Numbered from the stretch's first letter, positions 50,919-62,040 are shown. The stretch: DNA of 64,000 nt from an uncultured Pelagibacteraceae bacterium (GCA_902516625.1 CABXYU010000001.1:31001-95000), one strand, 5' to 3'. Numbers and translations: made by a program. Notes: generated by a model not told the origin, from the sequence alone.

Positions 50919-53459
50919 TGCACCACAGCAACGTTTATATTTTTTACCAGATCCACAAAAGCAAGGTTCGTTTCTATTCATTTTTTTCCCAAATGATGCT
51001 GGGTTGAAATTTTTTTTGGCAATTTTTTCTTCTTCTTCTTTTGGAGCTTCTACTACTTTTAAATTCATTAAAATTGTAATGAAATCTAATTTTAATTTAT
51101 TAAGAAGATTTTCAAATAGATTGAAAGCTTCTTTTTTATATTCAATAAGAGGATCTCTCTGACCATAGGATCTTAATCCAATAACTTGTCTTAGTTGTTC
51201 TAAGTATTGAATATGTGACTTCCAATTTACGTCGATGGATTGTAAAAAAATTCTTTTTTCAATTTCTTTAGATTGTTTTTCTCCTAGAAGTTTTATTCTT
51301 TCTTGACGAGAATTTTGAAATTTCTCATTTATTTTCAATTTAAAGATATCCTCCCTTGCTGTAATTAGGTCTTGAAGCTCACTTTCATTTAAATTTCTTC
51401 CCAACATTGATTTTAGTTTATTTTCAAAATCCTTGTTTCTAGGATCATTTCTTTTTAAATTTTTAAGCTGTATTAGTTCCTCAACAATTTGATATAAAAA
51501 ATCATTTGAATATTCAAAAATTTGATTACTATCCATTGCATTTTTTCTCTGAGAAAAAATGACATATCTTTGATCATTCAGCACATTATCAAATTTTATC
51601 AAAGTTTTTCTAATATCAAAATTTCTTGCCTCAACTTTCTGTTGCGCTCTTTCTAAAGCTTTATTAATCCATGGATGATCTATACTTTCACCATCTTTAA
51701 GTCCTAATTTTTGCAAAATGTTATTCATTGACTCTGAGCCAAATATTCTCATTAGATCGTCCTCTAAACTTACATAAAATATTGAACTTCCTTCATCCCC
51801 CTGCCTACCAGACCTTCCTCTTGCCTGATTATCTACTCTTCTTGACTCCATTCTCTCTGTACCTATTACAAACAAACCTCCTAAAGTCTTAATATTTTTT
51901 TTGTTGATCTGAAGTTCTTTCTCGTCAATTGAGCCTTTTTTGCCACCCAGTTGAATATCAACACCTCTTCCAGAAATACTAGTTGTTATTATTACAGATC
52001 CTTTTTTTCCTGCATTGGCTATTATTTCAGCCTCATTTTCATGATTCTTAGCATTTAAAACTACATGTTTTATATTTTCTTTTAATAAAAGCTTTGAGTA
52101 GATCTCAGACTTATTTACACTTGATGTAAAAACTAAAAGTGGTTGACCAATTTTATTACACTCAATAATTTTTTGAATTATTGAATTATTTTTTTCTTTT
52201 TCTGTTCTAAAAATTTGATCATTAAAATCTTTTCTAACCATTTTTTTATTTGTTGGGATTACAATAACTTGCAGATTATAAATTTCGAAAAATTCCTGTG
52301 ACTCAGTTACAGCGGTACCTGTGCATCCAGATATTTTTTTATATAATTTGAAATAGTTTTGATATGTAATAGATGCCAACGTCTGGTTTTCAGCCTGTAT
52401 ATCAATTCTTTCTTTCGCCTCTAAAGCTTGGTGAAGTCCATCACCAAATCTTCTTCCTTCCAAAATTCGTCCAGTTAGCTCATCTACTATCTTTAAAATT
52501 CCATCTTGAATAATATAATCTTTTCCATTCTCAAATAGATGATTTGCACGCAGTGCTTGATTTACAAAATGTACCAAATTTAAATTTTCTGGGTCATAAA
52601 AATTTTTATTTTTTAATATTCCAGCTTCTGAAAAAATATTTTCTATATTCGTGATACCATCATTTGTTAATAAAATATTTTTATCTTTTTCATCAATTTC
52701 ATAATCATTTTTACCAAGTTTTTTGACTAATTTATCAACTGCTAGATATTGATTAGTTTTATCTTCTGCTGCTCCAGAAATTATGAGTGGTGTTCTGGCT
52801 TCATCTATCAAACAAGAATCGATTTCATCTACGATAGTAAAAAAATGCTCTCGCTGTACCATGTCATCTTTTGAGAATTTCATATTATCTCTAAGATAAT
52901 CAAAGCCAAGTTCGCTATTAGTTGCATATGTTATATCACAATTATAATTTTTCTTTCTTTCATAATCATTCTGATCATTATTAATAAAACCTGAACTTAA
53001 CCCTAAAAAATTATATACTTCCCCCATTTCTTGAGAGTCTCTTTTTGCCAAATAATCGTTAACTGTCACAACATGTACGCCTTTATTTTCAAGTGCATTC
53101 AAATAAGCTGCCAGCACAATTGTTAGCGTTTTTCCTTCACCAGTTTTCATCTCAGCTATTTTAGCCTCATGTAAAACTATTCCTCCAATTAATTGGACAT
53201 CGAAATGACGTTCTTTTCTTACTCTTGACGATGCCTCCCTTACAATTGCGAACGCCTCAGGCAATATTTCATTAAGACTTGATCCATTTTTAATTCTTTC
53301 TTTAAACTCTTCTGTTTTTTTTGGAAATTCTTCATTTCTCAAAACTTTTAAATCTTTTTCAAAGGAGTTAATTTCATAAACAATTTTGGTAATTCTATCT
53401 AACTCCCTTTGATTGGTTGATTTAATCAATTTTGTTAAAAATTTTAAAGGGTTTAGCAT
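50913..53459 (-). CDS. secA: Preprotein translocase ATPase SecA
   Basis: Motor that pushes preproteins through SecYEG. 848 aa with MKTGEGKTLTIVLAAYLNAL (Walker A), VDEIDSCLIDEARTPLIISG (Walker B), GTERMESRRVDNQARGRSGR (motif VI) and a C-terminal zinc SEC-C motif NEPCFCGSGKKYKRCCGAL. Divergent from argJ. Confidence 0.97.
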   Translation of the reverse strand: MLNPLKFLTKLIKSTNQRELDRITKIVYEINSFEKDLKVLRNEEFPKKTEEFKERIKNGSSLNEILPEAFAIVREASSRVRKERHFDVQLIGGIVLHEAKIAEMKTGEGKTLTIVLAAYLNALENKGVHVVTVNDYLAKRDSQEMGEVYNFLGLSSGFINNDQNDYERKKNYNCDITYATNSELGFDYLRDNMKFSKDDMVQREHFFTIVDEIDSCLIDEARTPLIISGAAEDKTNQYLAVDKLVKKLGKNDYEIDEKDKNILLTNDGITNIENIFSEAGILKNKNFYDPENLNLVHFVNQALRANHLFENGKDYIIQDGILKIVDELTGRILEGRRFGDGLHQALEAKERIDIQAENQTLASITYQNYFKLYKKISGCTGTAVTESQEFFEIYNLQVIVIPTNKKMVRKDFNDQIFRTEKEKNNSIIQKIIECNKIGQPLLVFTSSVNKSEIYSKLLLKENIKHVVLNAKNHENEAEIIANAGKKGSVIITTSISGRGVDIQLGGKKGSIDEKELQINKKNIKTLGGLFVIGTERMESRRVDNQARGRSGRQGDEGSSIFYVSLEDDLMRIFGSESMNNILQKLGLKDGESIDHPWINKALERAQQKVEARNFDIRKTLIKFDNVLNDQRYVIFSQRKNAMDSNQIFEYSNDFLYQIVEELIQLKNLKRNDPRNKDFENKLKSMLGRNLNESELQDLITAREDIFKLKINEKFQNSRQERIKLLGEKQSKEIEKRIFLQSIDVNWKSHIQYLEQLRQVIGLRSYGQRDPLIEYKKEAFNLFENLLNKLKLDFITILMNLKVVEAPKEEEEKIAKKNFNPASFGKKMNRNEPCFCGSGKKYKRCCGAL

Positions 53460-53525
53460 TAGTTTTTTGATTTATTATTTACTTATATCCTTTAATATAA
53501 TTATTTAATAATTATTTTAAATAGC

Positions 53526-54827
53526 ATGGGTATCAATTTAAGCAACTTTTTGGCTTCAAAATCTAAAAATAAAAGAATGAAGGAATTCCAAGATTTGGAC
53601 CATATTGATGGTGTTTCAATTTCAACAGTAAGTGCAAACTTGTACAATAATCCAAGAGATGATTTGGTAATGTTTTACTTTAGAGATGGTGCAAATAACG
53701 CATCACTTTATACACAATCAAAAATTATTTCTGAAAATATTAAATGGAATTTAAAACACAAAAGTAAAAAGATATTTTCACTTATTGTAAATACAAGAAA
53801 TGCGAACTGTTTTACAGGAAAACAAGGATACAGGAGTCTTGAAAAGATAGCTGAAACTATTTCCATACAATTATCAGAAAAGCAAAAAGAGGATGATGCT
53901 CAACCAAAAAAAATAAAAAAAAAAGAAATAATTTTTGGTTGCACAGGCACGATTGGAGAAATTTTTCCTGAGGAAAAAATTAGAAACAAAGTACCTGACC
54001 TGATTGATAAAATAAAATATACACAAAATAAATATATTTGGATGAAAGCTGCATTAGGGATTATGACAACAGATACCCAGCCTAAGATGGCTATGGAAAA
54101 TTGTACGATCGGTAATAGTGATATCAAAATTTTTGGTTTAGCCAAAGGCTCAGGAATGATCCAGCCCAATATGGCTACAACACTTGCATATATTTTTACA
54201 GATGCTGATATTCCGAATGATGTACTGAAAAAGCTTCTTAAAAAGAATATTTTAAACACATTTAATGCAATTAGTTGTGATGGAGATACTAGTACAAACG
54301 ATATGGTTACAATATTTTCAACAGGAAAAGCAAAACATCCTAAAATTAATAATTTAAATGATGAAAAATTAAATAATTTTGATGAAGCTTTAAACAAGGT
54401 ATTACTCAACCTGGCAAAAAGAGTTGTGGCAGATGGTGAGGGAGCTTCAAAGTTTATTAAGATACAGGTTAATAATTGCAAAACAGATAATGATGCAAAA
54501 AAAATTGCTTTTTCAATAGCAAACTCTCCGTTGGTAAAAACTGCTATTGCAGGAGAAGATCCAAATTGGGGAAGGATTATAATGGCAATTGGTAAGGCCG
54601 GGGTAGTTATTAACTTTGAAAAATTATCAATAAAGTTTGGAGATGTTTTAATAATTCAAAATGGAAAACTTAACCCAAATTATAATGAGTTAGATGCGTC
54701 GAACTATATGAAAAATGATAACATAGAAATTGATATTGATATCTCAAATGGATCAAAGAATTTTTCGGCATTTACAATGGATTTAACAAAAAAATATGTT
54801 GAAATAAATGCAAATTATAGAAGTTAA
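53526..54827 (+). CDS. argJ: Bifunctional glutamate N-acetyltransferase / ornithine acetyltransferase
   Basis: Recycles the acetyl group in arginine synthesis. 433 aa, self-cleaving: the cleavage site GSGMIQPNMATTLAYIFTDA keeps the Thr nucleophile following Ala-Thr. Other motifs are VNTRNANCFTGKQGY, GDTSTNDMVTIFSTG, and SNASNYMKND-like C-terminal LDASNYMKND; AGEDPNWGRIIMAIGKAG is diagnostic. Confidence 0.95.
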   Translation: MGINLSNFLASKSKNKRMKEFQDLDHIDGVSISTVSANLYNNPRDDLVMFYFRDGANNASLYTQSKIISENIKWNLKHKSKKIFSLIVNTRNANCFTGKQGYRSLEKIAETISIQLSEKQKEDDAQPKKIKKKEIIFGCTGTIGEIFPEEKIRNKVPDLIDKIKYTQNKYIWMKAALGIMTTDTQPKMAMENCTIGNSDIKIFGLAKGSGMIQPNMATTLAYIFTDADIPNDVLKKLLKKNILNTFNAISCDGDTSTNDMVTIFSTGKAKHPKINNLNDEKLNNFDEALNKVLLNLAKRVVADGEGASKFIKIQVNNCKTDNDAKKIAFSIANSPLVKTAIAGEDPNWGRIIMAIGKAGVVINFEKLSIKFGDVLIIQNGKLNPNYNELDASNYMKNDNIEIDIDISNGSKNFSAFTMDLTKKYVEINANYRS

Positions 54828-54868
54828 TTACTATTGAATTTTTTGCCAAAATTATTAAATCAAAGTAT

Positions 54869-55294
54869 ATGATTAAATACAAATTAATTTGTAAGAGTTG
54901 CGAACTATCATTTGATAGTTGGTTTGCATCTTCTCAAGAATATGACAAGTTGAAAAAAAGGAATTTTTTAAACTGCCACAACTGTAATTCTAACAATGTA
55001 ATCAAAACTTTAATGGCTCCTAAATTAATGAATAAATCCTCCGATAAGGATTATTTAAAAAATTTAAAAACTAATACAGTTGGAAAAAAAATTAAAGAGT
55101 ATCAAAAATTTATAAAGGATAATTTTAAATTTGTAGGTGAAAATTTTGCACAAGAGGCCAGAATAATTCATTACAGCGACAAAAAAAAAGCAAAAGGGAT
55201 TTACGGAACCGCTTCTAAGGATGAAATCACGGAACTCAAAGAGGAAGGAATTAATGCAGAGATTATTCCTTGGACTAAAGATAATAGAAATTAA
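54869..55294 (+). CDS. DUF1178 family zinc-ribbon protein
   Basis: A 141 aa protein: IKYKLICKSCELSFDSWFAS then CHNCNSNNVIKTLMAPKLM give two CxxC pairs of a zinc ribbon, typical of DUF1178 proteins near argJ in alphaproteobacteria. EEGINAEIIPWTKDNRN at the C-terminus matches the family's end. Function unknown. Overlaps ubiG convergently by 4 bp. Confidence 0.88.
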   Translation: MIKYKLICKSCELSFDSWFASSQEYDKLKKRNFLNCHNCNSNNVIKTLMAPKLMNKSSDKDYLKNLKTNTVGKKIKEYQKFIKDNFKFVGENFAQEARIIHYSDKKKAKGIYGTASKDEITELKEEGINAEIIPWTKDNRN

Positions 55295-56019
55295 TTTTTT
55301 ATAAATTTTCCAATATAGTTTATTGATTTATCTTTACTAATAGACCACTGATCTTTAATTAAATTAAATTTCATTCCATTAAGAGCATCAAGTCTAAAAT
55401 TATACTTCTCTAAATTTTTTATTAAATCCTCAGGTCTTACAAATTTTTCCCAATCGTGAGTACCTATCGGAAGCCAGCGTAGAATATACTCTGCTCCAAT
55501 AATTGCGAATAGATATGATTTTAATGTTTTGTTAAGAGTTGCCACGAACATAATACCATTTTTTTTTAATAATTTTTCACAAGATCCTAAAAAAAAATCT
55601 ACATTTTCTACATGTTCAATAATCTCCATGTTTAAAATAACATCAAATTTCAAATTTGAATCTAATTTTTCTGGTGAGGTACATTTATAATTTATTTTAA
55701 GATTATTTTTTTTTGCGTGTAATTTAGCAATTTCTATATTTTTAGATGAAGCATCTATGGCAGTAACTTCAGCACCTAATCTAGTAAGTGGCTCAGACAG
55801 CAGTCCGCCACCGCATCCTATATCAAGAATTCTGATATTTTCTAGGGGTTTTCGTTTATTTTCAATTTCCAAAGTTTGAATAATATTATCTTTTATATAA
55901 GAGATTCTAATAGGATTAAACTTGTGTAACGGTTTAAATTTTCCCTCAGGATCCCACCATTCCTCTGCAATTTTTGAAAATTTTTCTATTTCTTCTTTGT
56001 TAATTGTGTTATTTTTCAT
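55291..56019 (-). CDS. ubiG: Ubiquinone biosynthesis O-methyltransferase
   Basis: SAM-dependent methyltransferase for two O-methylations of ubiquinone. 242 aa: FSKIAEEWWDPEGKFKPLHK, SAM site ILDIGCGGGLLSEPLTRLGA, FDVILNMEIIEHV, HDWEKFVRPEDLI. The track's longer start (56148) adds 43 residues overlapping lysC; the ATG at 56019 (MKNNTINKEE) is preferred because it restores the family N-terminus. Confidence 0.94.
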   Translation of the reverse strand: MKNNTINKEEIEKFSKIAEEWWDPEGKFKPLHKFNPIRISYIKDNIIQTLEIENKRKPLENIRILDIGCGGGLLSEPLTRLGAEVTAIDASSKNIEIAKLHAKKNNLKINYKCTSPEKLDSNLKFDVILNMEIIEHVENVDFFLGSCEKLLKKNGIMFVATLNKTLKSYLFAIIGAEYILRWLPIGTHDWEKFVRPEDLIKNLEKYNFRLDALNGMKFNLIKDQWSISKDKSINYIGKFIKN

Positions 56020-56089
56020 TACTAAGTTGACTTTATATTCAACATGTATTTTATCAATATATTTTAATTTATTAAGTGAAATTCTTATC

Positions 56090-57304
56090 ATGAAAATTGT
56101 AGTTTTAAAATTTGGAGGCACTTCAGTAGGAACGATTGATAAAATCAAAAAAGTAAGCGATATAATTAAAATTTATGTAAGAAAAAATTACAAAGTAATT
56201 GTTGTTTCCTCTGCCATGAAAGGTGTAACAAACGATTTGGTAAAAAAATCAAATCAAATAAGCCCAAATTTTTCAGAGGAGGAATATGATGTATTGGTTT
56301 CCACTGGTGAGCAAGTAGCATGTTCTCTAATTGCAGGCAGATTAATTAATAATGGTATTAGGTCTAGGTCATGGCTGGCTTGGCAGGTTCCAATATTAAC
56401 AACTGGGCACCATAAAAACTCAAGAATTAACCTTGTAAAAAAAAATGCTATTTTAAAATATTTAAAGAAAGGTGGTGTACCTGTTGTTGCAGGTTTTCAG
56501 GGAATAAATGATAAGGAAAGGATAACGACAATCGGAAGAGGTGGTTCTGATGCGACAGCAATTATGCTCGCTAAATTTTTTAAAGCCAAACGATGTATAA
56601 TCTACACGGATGTTGAGGGAGTTTATACTACCGATCCTAATAAACTTAAAAAAGCAAAAAAGATTAAAGTAATTTCTTATGAGGAAATGTTGGAAATGGC
56701 ATCATTAGGAGCCAAAGTAATGCAACCAGTATCTATACAAGATGCCAGACTAAATAGAATAGATATACAAGTTAAATCTTCTTTTGTAAATAAAAGTGGA
56801 ACACTGATAACCAAAAGATCCAATATTCTAGTAAACAAAATTGTAACTGGCATTACCTCAACTCATAACGATGCAAAGGTAACTTTAATTGGAGTAAAAG
56901 ATAAACCTGGTGTTGCTGCGTCTATCTTTAAACCTTTATCAAGAAATTCTATAAATGTTGATATGGTTGTTCAAAATATTTCTTCAAACGGTAAAGAGAC
57001 AGACTTGACATTTACTATTAAAAACGAAGATTTAGATAAAACAAAAAAAATTATAAAAGAAAATAAAAGTATTAATTTTAGAAAATTATTGTTTAATAAA
57101 GGAGTTTCCAAAATTTCCATCATCGGGGTGGGAATGATTACTACTCCTGGCGTAACATTTAGAATGTTTCAGTCACTTGCTAAAAAAAGAATAAATATTC
57201 AAGTTATTTCCACATCTGAAATTAAAATTTCTGTTTTGATTGACAAAAAGAATATTAAAAAAGCTTTAAATGCTTTACATAAGGAGTTTAAATTAGATAG
57301 TTAA
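56090..57304 (+). CDS. lysC: Aspartate kinase
   Basis: First step of the aspartate family (lysine, threonine, methionine). 404 aa, starting [19 protein letters not shown]; the track's longer frame (55922) is an upstream extension and is not used. Motifs: [63 protein letters not shown], and two C-terminal ACT domains. Confidence 0.95.
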   Translation: MKIVVLKFGGTSVGTIDKIKKVSDIIKIYVRKNYKVIVVSSAMKGVTNDLVKKSNQISPNFSEEEYDVLVSTGEQVACSLIAGRLINNGIRSRSWLAWQVPILTTGHHKNSRINLVKKNAILKYLKKGGVPVVAGFQGINDKERITTIGRGGSDATAIMLAKFFKAKRCIIYTDVEGVYTTDPNKLKKAKKIKVISYEEMLEMASLGAKVMQPVSIQDARLNRIDIQVKSSFVNKSGTLITKRSNILVNKIVTGITSTHNDAKVTLIGVKDKPGVAASIFKPLSRNSINVDMVVQNISSNGKETDLTFTIKNEDLDKTKKIIKENKSINFRKLLFNKGVSKISIIGVGMITTPGVTFRMFQSLAKKRINIQVISTSEIKISVLIDKKNIKKALNALHKEFKLDS

Positions 57305-57309
57305 GAAAA

Positions 57310-58410
57310 ATGAATATCAGACCATTTAGAAATATTAAAAGAAAAAAAACTAAAGTCATTTCAGTTGGAAAAGTAAAAATTGGTGGAGAAAATCCAATTT
57401 CAGTTCAATCTATGACTAACACTCTTACAACAGATATTAAGGCAACAATAAATCAAATTATTGAAATTCAAAGTGAGGGAGCAGACATTGTAAGAGTATC
57501 CTGTCCAGATGAGTCCTCCTCAAAAGCATTAAAAGAAATTGTGAAACATGTTGATATACCAATTGTTGCTGATATACATTTTCATTACAAGAGAGCTATT
57601 GAGGCTGCAGAGAACGGAGCAAGTTGTTTAAGAATTAATCCAGGAAATATTGGAGATAAAGGTAAGATTAAAGAAATTTTGTCTGCAGCAAAAGACAATG
57701 AATGCTCTATAAGAATTGGTGTAAATGCTGGCTCATTAGAAAAAGAGATTCTTGAAAAATTTAAGGAGCCTTGCCCAGAAGCTTTAGTCGAAAGTGCTTT
57801 GAAAAATATTAAAATTTTAGAGGATCAAAACTTCTTTAATTTTAAGATAAGTGTAAAATCTTCAGATGTTTTTTTGTCAATTGAAGCCTATAGACAACTT
57901 TCAAAAGTTACCGATTATCCCCTTCATCTAGGAATAACAGAGGCTGGAAGTTTTGTGTCAGGCAGTATTAAATCCTCGATTGGAATAGGGTCTCTTCTAT
58001 TAAATGGAATTGGGGATACAATTCGAATTTCTCTATCAGATGACCCAGTCCAAGAGGTAAAGATTGGAAATGAAATACTTAAATCACTAAATTTACGAAA
58101 TCGGGGTGTTAAAATCATATCTTGTCCATCATGTGCCAGGCAGGGTTTTCAAGTAATAGATACAGTCAAAATTTTAGAGGAAAAACTGTCTCACATAAAA
58201 ACTCCAGTTACTTTGTCAATTATAGGCTGCGTTGTTAACGGACCAGGTGAGGCCGCGATGACAGATGTCGGTATTACGGGAGGTAAAAAAGGTAATAACA
58301 TGTTGTACTTGTCAGGAATGCAAAAGGAAAAAGTATTGACTGAGGATATGATTAAAAAAGTTGTTTATGAAGTTGAAAAAAAAGCGTCTGAATTTGAGAA
58401 AACTAAATGA
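57310..58410 (+). CDS. ispG: 4-hydroxy-3-methylbut-2-en-1-yl diphosphate synthase
   Basis: Fe-S enzyme of the MEP isoprenoid pathway. 366 aa: [55 protein letters not shown], and the 4Fe-4S cysteines in [14 protein letters not shown] and [20 protein letters not shown]. The stop overlaps prfA by 4 bp. Confidence 0.95.
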   Translation: MNIRPFRNIKRKKTKVISVGKVKIGGENPISVQSMTNTLTTDIKATINQIIEIQSEGADIVRVSCPDESSSKALKEIVKHVDIPIVADIHFHYKRAIEAAENGASCLRINPGNIGDKGKIKEILSAAKDNECSIRIGVNAGSLEKEILEKFKEPCPEALVESALKNIKILEDQNFFNFKISVKSSDVFLSIEAYRQLSKVTDYPLHLGITEAGSFVSGSIKSSIGIGSLLLNGIGDTIRISLSDDPVQEVKIGNEILKSLNLRNRGVKIISCPSCARQGFQVIDTVKILEEKLSHIKTPVTLSIIGCVVNGPGEAAMTDVGITGGKKGNNMLYLSGMQKEKVLTEDMIKKVVYEVEKKASEFEKTK

Positions 58411-59482
58411 TACCTGAAAAGACTATCAAAGAACTAATTTACAAACATTCAAATTTAGAAAAGGATTTATCGTCTGGTAATTTAAATAAAAATGAATTTG
58501 CAGAAAAATCAAAAGAATATTCTGACCTAAATGAAATTATTGCAGATGCAAAAAAGTACTTATCTTTTGAAAAAGATCAAAATGAATTACAAAAAATCAT
58601 TGAGGATAAAAATGGAGATTTAGAGCTAAAAAAGATGGCTGAAATCGAGTTAAAAGATCTCAAACATTTGAATGAGCAAAATGAGAAAAAATTGAAATTA
58701 TTTTTATTACCCAAAGATGAGGCAGATAAGAAAAATGCTATTATCGAAATTAGAGCAGGCACAGGAGGCTTAGAAGCAAGTCTTTTTGCTGGAGATTTAT
58801 TTAAGATGTATGAAAAAGTAAGTCACAAAAAAAAATGGTTATTAGACCTGATATCAATCTCTAAAAGTGAGGCAGGAGGACTTAAAGAAGTAATTGCTTC
58901 AATTAAGGGAACAAATATTTACTCAACCCTTAAATACGAGAGTGGTGTCCATAGAGTTCAACGAGTGCCTGATACTGAAACACAAGGAAGAGTTCATACC
59001 TCAGCTGCAACGGTAGCAGTTTTACCTGAAGTTGAGGAGGTAGATTTAAAAATAAACGAGGCTGATTTAAGAATAGATGTTTTCAGAGCTGGTGGTCCAG
59101 GTGGGCAGTCAGTTAATACAACTGACAGTGCTGTAAGAATAACCCATATACCAACAGGTCTTTCGGTTTCACAACAAGATGAGAAATCTCAGCATAAAAA
59201 AATAAGGCAAAAGGAATGAAAATTTTAAGAGCTAGGTTATACGAATTAGAGAGAAACAGGATTGAAAAAGAAAGATCACAAGATCGAAAAACTAAAATAG
59301 GAACTGGAGACAGGTCAGAAAGAATAAGAACTTACAATTTTCCTCAAGGTAGAGTTACTGATCACAGAATTAATTTAACATTACACAAACTAGATGAATT
59401 TTTAGAGGGCGAAGCATTTGATGAAATGATAGAGTCATTGACTCTTCAAGCTCAAGAAGAAAGTCTGAGTAACTTAAAATAA
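58407..59482 (+). CDS. prfA: Peptide chain release factor 1, frame broken at an A7 tract
   Basis: RF1 terminates translation at UAA/UAG. Two frames together give the protein: 58407-59219 (270 codons) contains [16 protein letters not shown], the stop-recognition region [20 protein letters not shown] and GGQ in [20 protein letters not shown], then fails at [13 protein letters not shown]. The other frame, 59216-59482, resumes [20 protein letters not shown] and ends normally. The switch lies in CATAAAAAAATAAGG; 5 or 8 A instead of 7 would restore one frame. As prfA is essential, sequencing error or slippage is likelier than loss. Confidence 0.85.
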
Positions 59483-59486
59483 AATT

Positions 59487-60329
59487 ATGAACATAGAAAA
59501 AGCATTAAAAAATGCAAAGGCTATTTTAGAAAATGGTGGTTCTAAATCACCATGTTTAGATAGTGAAATCTTGATGTCTAAAACTTTAGAAAGTAAAAGA
59601 GAATATATTCTGCTTAATCTTAAAAAAAATCTAGAAAAAAAAAAATTAAATTATTTTGAGGATTTAATTTCTCAAAGACTCAAGGGGAAACCAATTGCTT
59701 ACTTGACTGAAAAAAAAGAATTCTGGAAATATGAGTTTATTATCAAAAAGAATATTCTTATACCAAGACCCGACACCGAAACTCTTATTGAAGAAGTGTT
59801 TAAATTGACAAAAAATAAATCAAATCTGAGAATTTTAGATATTGGAGTTGGTTCTGGGTGTATATTGTTATCAATATTAAAAGAAAAAAAAAATTTTCAT
59901 GGAATAGGTGTTGATATTAGCAAAAAATGTATTTCGTTGTGTAAAACAAATGCCCAAAAGCTAGGTTTAACAAATAGGGTAAAGTTTTTTCAATATGATA
60001 TTGACAATTTCTCAAATGGCAAATATGATTTAATTATATCTAATCCTCCTTATATAAAAAAACATTGTTTAAAATATTTGGAAAAAGATGTAATAGGATT
60101 TGAGCCAAAATTGGCACTTAATGGTGGATTAGACGGATTATCAGAAATCAGAAAGATAGTATTAAAGTCGTCTGAATTGATAAAAAAGAAAGGTAAATTT
60201 GTTTTGGAAATAAATTTTGATCAAAGAAAAGAAGTTAAAAACTTATTAGAAAGAAATGGATTTTATATTAACAAAATTGTGCAAGATTTAGCAAAAAACG
60301 ATAGATGTGTTGTAAGCACTAAAATTTAA
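59487..60329 (+). CDS. prmC: Peptide chain release factor N5-glutamine methyltransferase
   Basis: Methylates the GGQ glutamine of release factors. 280 aa: N-terminal helical domain with PIAYLTEKKEFWKYEF, IPRPDTETLIEEV, SAM motif LRILDIGVGSGCILLSIL, and catalytic NPPY in YDLIISNPPYIKKH. It sits 4 bp after its substrate gene prfA, the normal order. Confidence 0.94.
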   Translation: MNIEKALKNAKAILENGGSKSPCLDSEILMSKTLESKREYILLNLKKNLEKKKLNYFEDLISQRLKGKPIAYLTEKKEFWKYEFIIKKNILIPRPDTETLIEEVFKLTKNKSNLRILDIGVGSGCILLSILKEKKNFHGIGVDISKKCISLCKTNAQKLGLTNRVKFFQYDIDNFSNGKYDLIISNPPYIKKHCLKYLEKDVIGFEPKLALNGGLDGLSEIRKIVLKSSELIKKKGKFVLEINFDQRKEVKNLLERNGFYINKIVQDLAKNDRCVVSTKI

Positions 60330-60340
60330 AAACAATAACT

Positions 60341-60751
60341 ATGGTAACGTTTAGAAATAATAATGGCAGAAGAGGCAGCTTCAGAAGAGGTGATAGGAAT
60401 TTCAAACAAAATTCTGACAGATCCAAGTATGGATCTAATTTTTCAAACAATGATAGCTTTCAAAGAAAGGCTCCTGGTAGAAACAACCATAATGCATCAA
60501 AATTAATAGAGAAATATAGCAACCTTGCAAGAGAGGCATTATCAAGTGGTGACAAAATTTTATCAGAAAATTACTTTCAACACGCTGATCATTTCACAAG
60601 AATTTTGAGTGAACAAGAAAATTTTAAGAAGTCCAAAAATCTTGAAAATAATTTTGAGCAGAATAAAAAAACTTCTGAGGACGAAAAAGATAAAAAAATT
60701 TCACAAACTGAAAACGTAGATAAAAATAATATCCAGTCTGAGGCAAACTAA
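60341..60751 (+). CDS. DUF4167 family protein
   Basis: A 136 aa hydrophilic protein starting with an RG/N-rich N-terminus (RNNNGRRGSFRRGDRNF) followed by the conserved ASKLIEKYSNLAREALSSGD and ENYFQHADHFTRILSEQE. DUF4167 follows prmC in many alphaproteobacteria. The RG-rich start suggests RNA binding; function unknown. Converges on the M23 gene with 4 bp overlap. Confidence 0.9.
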   Translation: MVTFRNNNGRRGSFRRGDRNFKQNSDRSKYGSNFSNNDSFQRKAPGRNNHNASKLIEKYSNLAREALSSGDKILSENYFQHADHFTRILSEQENFKKSKNLENNFEQNKKTSEDEKDKKISQTENVDKNNIQSEAN

Positions 60752-62040
60752 TTTATTCCAACAATCTTTTCAGATTTTAAAACATCTAATTTTATCTTTT
60801 TTGTCTCAAATAATTTTCTTTCATTACCTTTAAGAATTTTGCCAGAAGGCAATTTCAATGTTTGTGAATTAATTTTTTTTCCATTAACTATTACTTCGTA
60901 ATGAAGGTGAGGACCGGTTGATTTTCCGGTAGATCCAACGTATCCAATAACTTGAGCTTGTTTTACTCTTAAACCTTTTCTAATTCCTTTTGCAAATTTA
61001 GACATATGTGCATAAACGGTTTGATATGTTGAATTATGTTTAATCACAATACAATTTCCACCACCACCACACCATCCTGCTTTTTTAATTACGCCGTCAC
61101 CAGATGCCATGATTGGAGTTCCCATTGGAGCTGCAAAATCCGTCCCTCGATGCATCTTATTAAATCCATCTATAGGATGTTTTCTCATTCCAAAGGGAGA
61201 AGAGAGTCTAGCTCCGTTTATAGGAGTTTTCATTAATGCTTTCTTAACACTTTTACCACTCTTATCGTAGTGTCCTTCGCTTCCGTTTTTATCAAAGTAG
61301 TAAAGTGAATTATCTTGACCACTCAATTTGAGATTGGCAAAAAGAATATTACCTGTTTCGATTACCTTTCCATTATCATTTATAAATACTTCATACATTA
61401 TTTGAAAACTATCACGTTTCCTTATATCTCGTTGAAAGTCTACCTGAAAACCATATATCCTTGCAAATTCAACGATGATGTTTGCCGGGATCTTTTGTTT
61501 TGACGCAGACTTATAGAGACTTTGTAATATAATATTTTCCTTATATAAAATATTCTTATTAAGTTTCGATACTAAAATTTTTTGATCAAATTTATTAGAT
61601 TCAGTATTTCTAGATAAGTAAATTTTTTCAGTGTTAGAGATTTGAAAAATGAATTCTTTAATTAAGGAATTTGTCTGATCTATGGTAAATTGGATCTTAT
61701 GATTAGTGTTTAATTTATTTAGATTAATTTTTTTTGAAATTTTATTTTTAATTTCCTCAATTTCTTTACTATTAATTTCATAAGACTCCAAAATTTTATC
61801 AAAAGTCTCACCTGATAAAATTTTATGTTCAATTTCTTTAAATCTAGGCTCAAGCTGATTAAAAGTATGATCTAAAGTTTTTTGTAGATAGATATTGTTA
61901 ATTATTGTTTTGTAATTACTGTAAATTTTTTTCTTATTGAAATTATAATATGATGTAGAGATAATAGTTACCAATAATAAAATAAACAAAGCAAATATCT
62001 CTGAATTTTTCCTGATTTTGCTTTTTAAAAAATTTATCAT
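60748..62040 (-). CDS. M23-family murein endopeptidase
   Basis: A 430 aa periplasmic peptidase. It has an N-terminal membrane anchor (FALFILLLVTIISTSYY) and coil, and the C-terminal LytM domain with zinc ligands in MHRGTDFAAPMGTPI (HxxxD), YAHMS, and GPHLHYEV. It cuts peptidoglycan cross-links; MepM-like. No EnvC-type partner is visible. Confidence 0.92.
   Translation of the reverse strand: MINFLKSKIRKNSEIFALFILLLVTIISTSYYNFNKKKIYSNYKTIINNIYLQKTLDHTFNQLEPRFKEIEHKILSGETFDKILESYEINSKEIEEIKNKISKKINLNKLNTNHKIQFTIDQTNSLIKEFIFQISNTEKIYLSRNTESNKFDQKILVSKLNKNILYKENIILQSLYKSASKQKIPANIIVEFARIYGFQVDFQRDIRKRDSFQIMYEVFINDNGKVIETGNILFANLKLSGQDNSLYYFDKNGSEGHYDKSGKSVKKALMKTPINGARLSSPFGMRKHPIDGFNKMHRGTDFAAPMGTPIMASGDGVIKKAGWCGGGGNCIVIKHNSTYQTVYAHMSKFAKGIRKGLRVKQAQVIGYVGSTGKSTGPHLHYEVIVNGKKINSQTLKLPSGKILKGNERKLFETKKIKLDVLKSEKIVGIN

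Noticed and set aside
53900-54481. 193-aa minus-strand frame
   Set aside because: Antisense to argJ, low complexity hydrophobic, no motif.
55922-56089. 56-residue N-terminal extension of the lysC frame
   Set aside because: The kinase family starts with [10 protein letters not shown], which is found at 56090, and the extension runs through ubiG.
56020-56148. 43-residue N-terminal extension of ubiG
   Set aside because: It overlaps lysC and is not like UbiG; the internal ATG restores the normal start.
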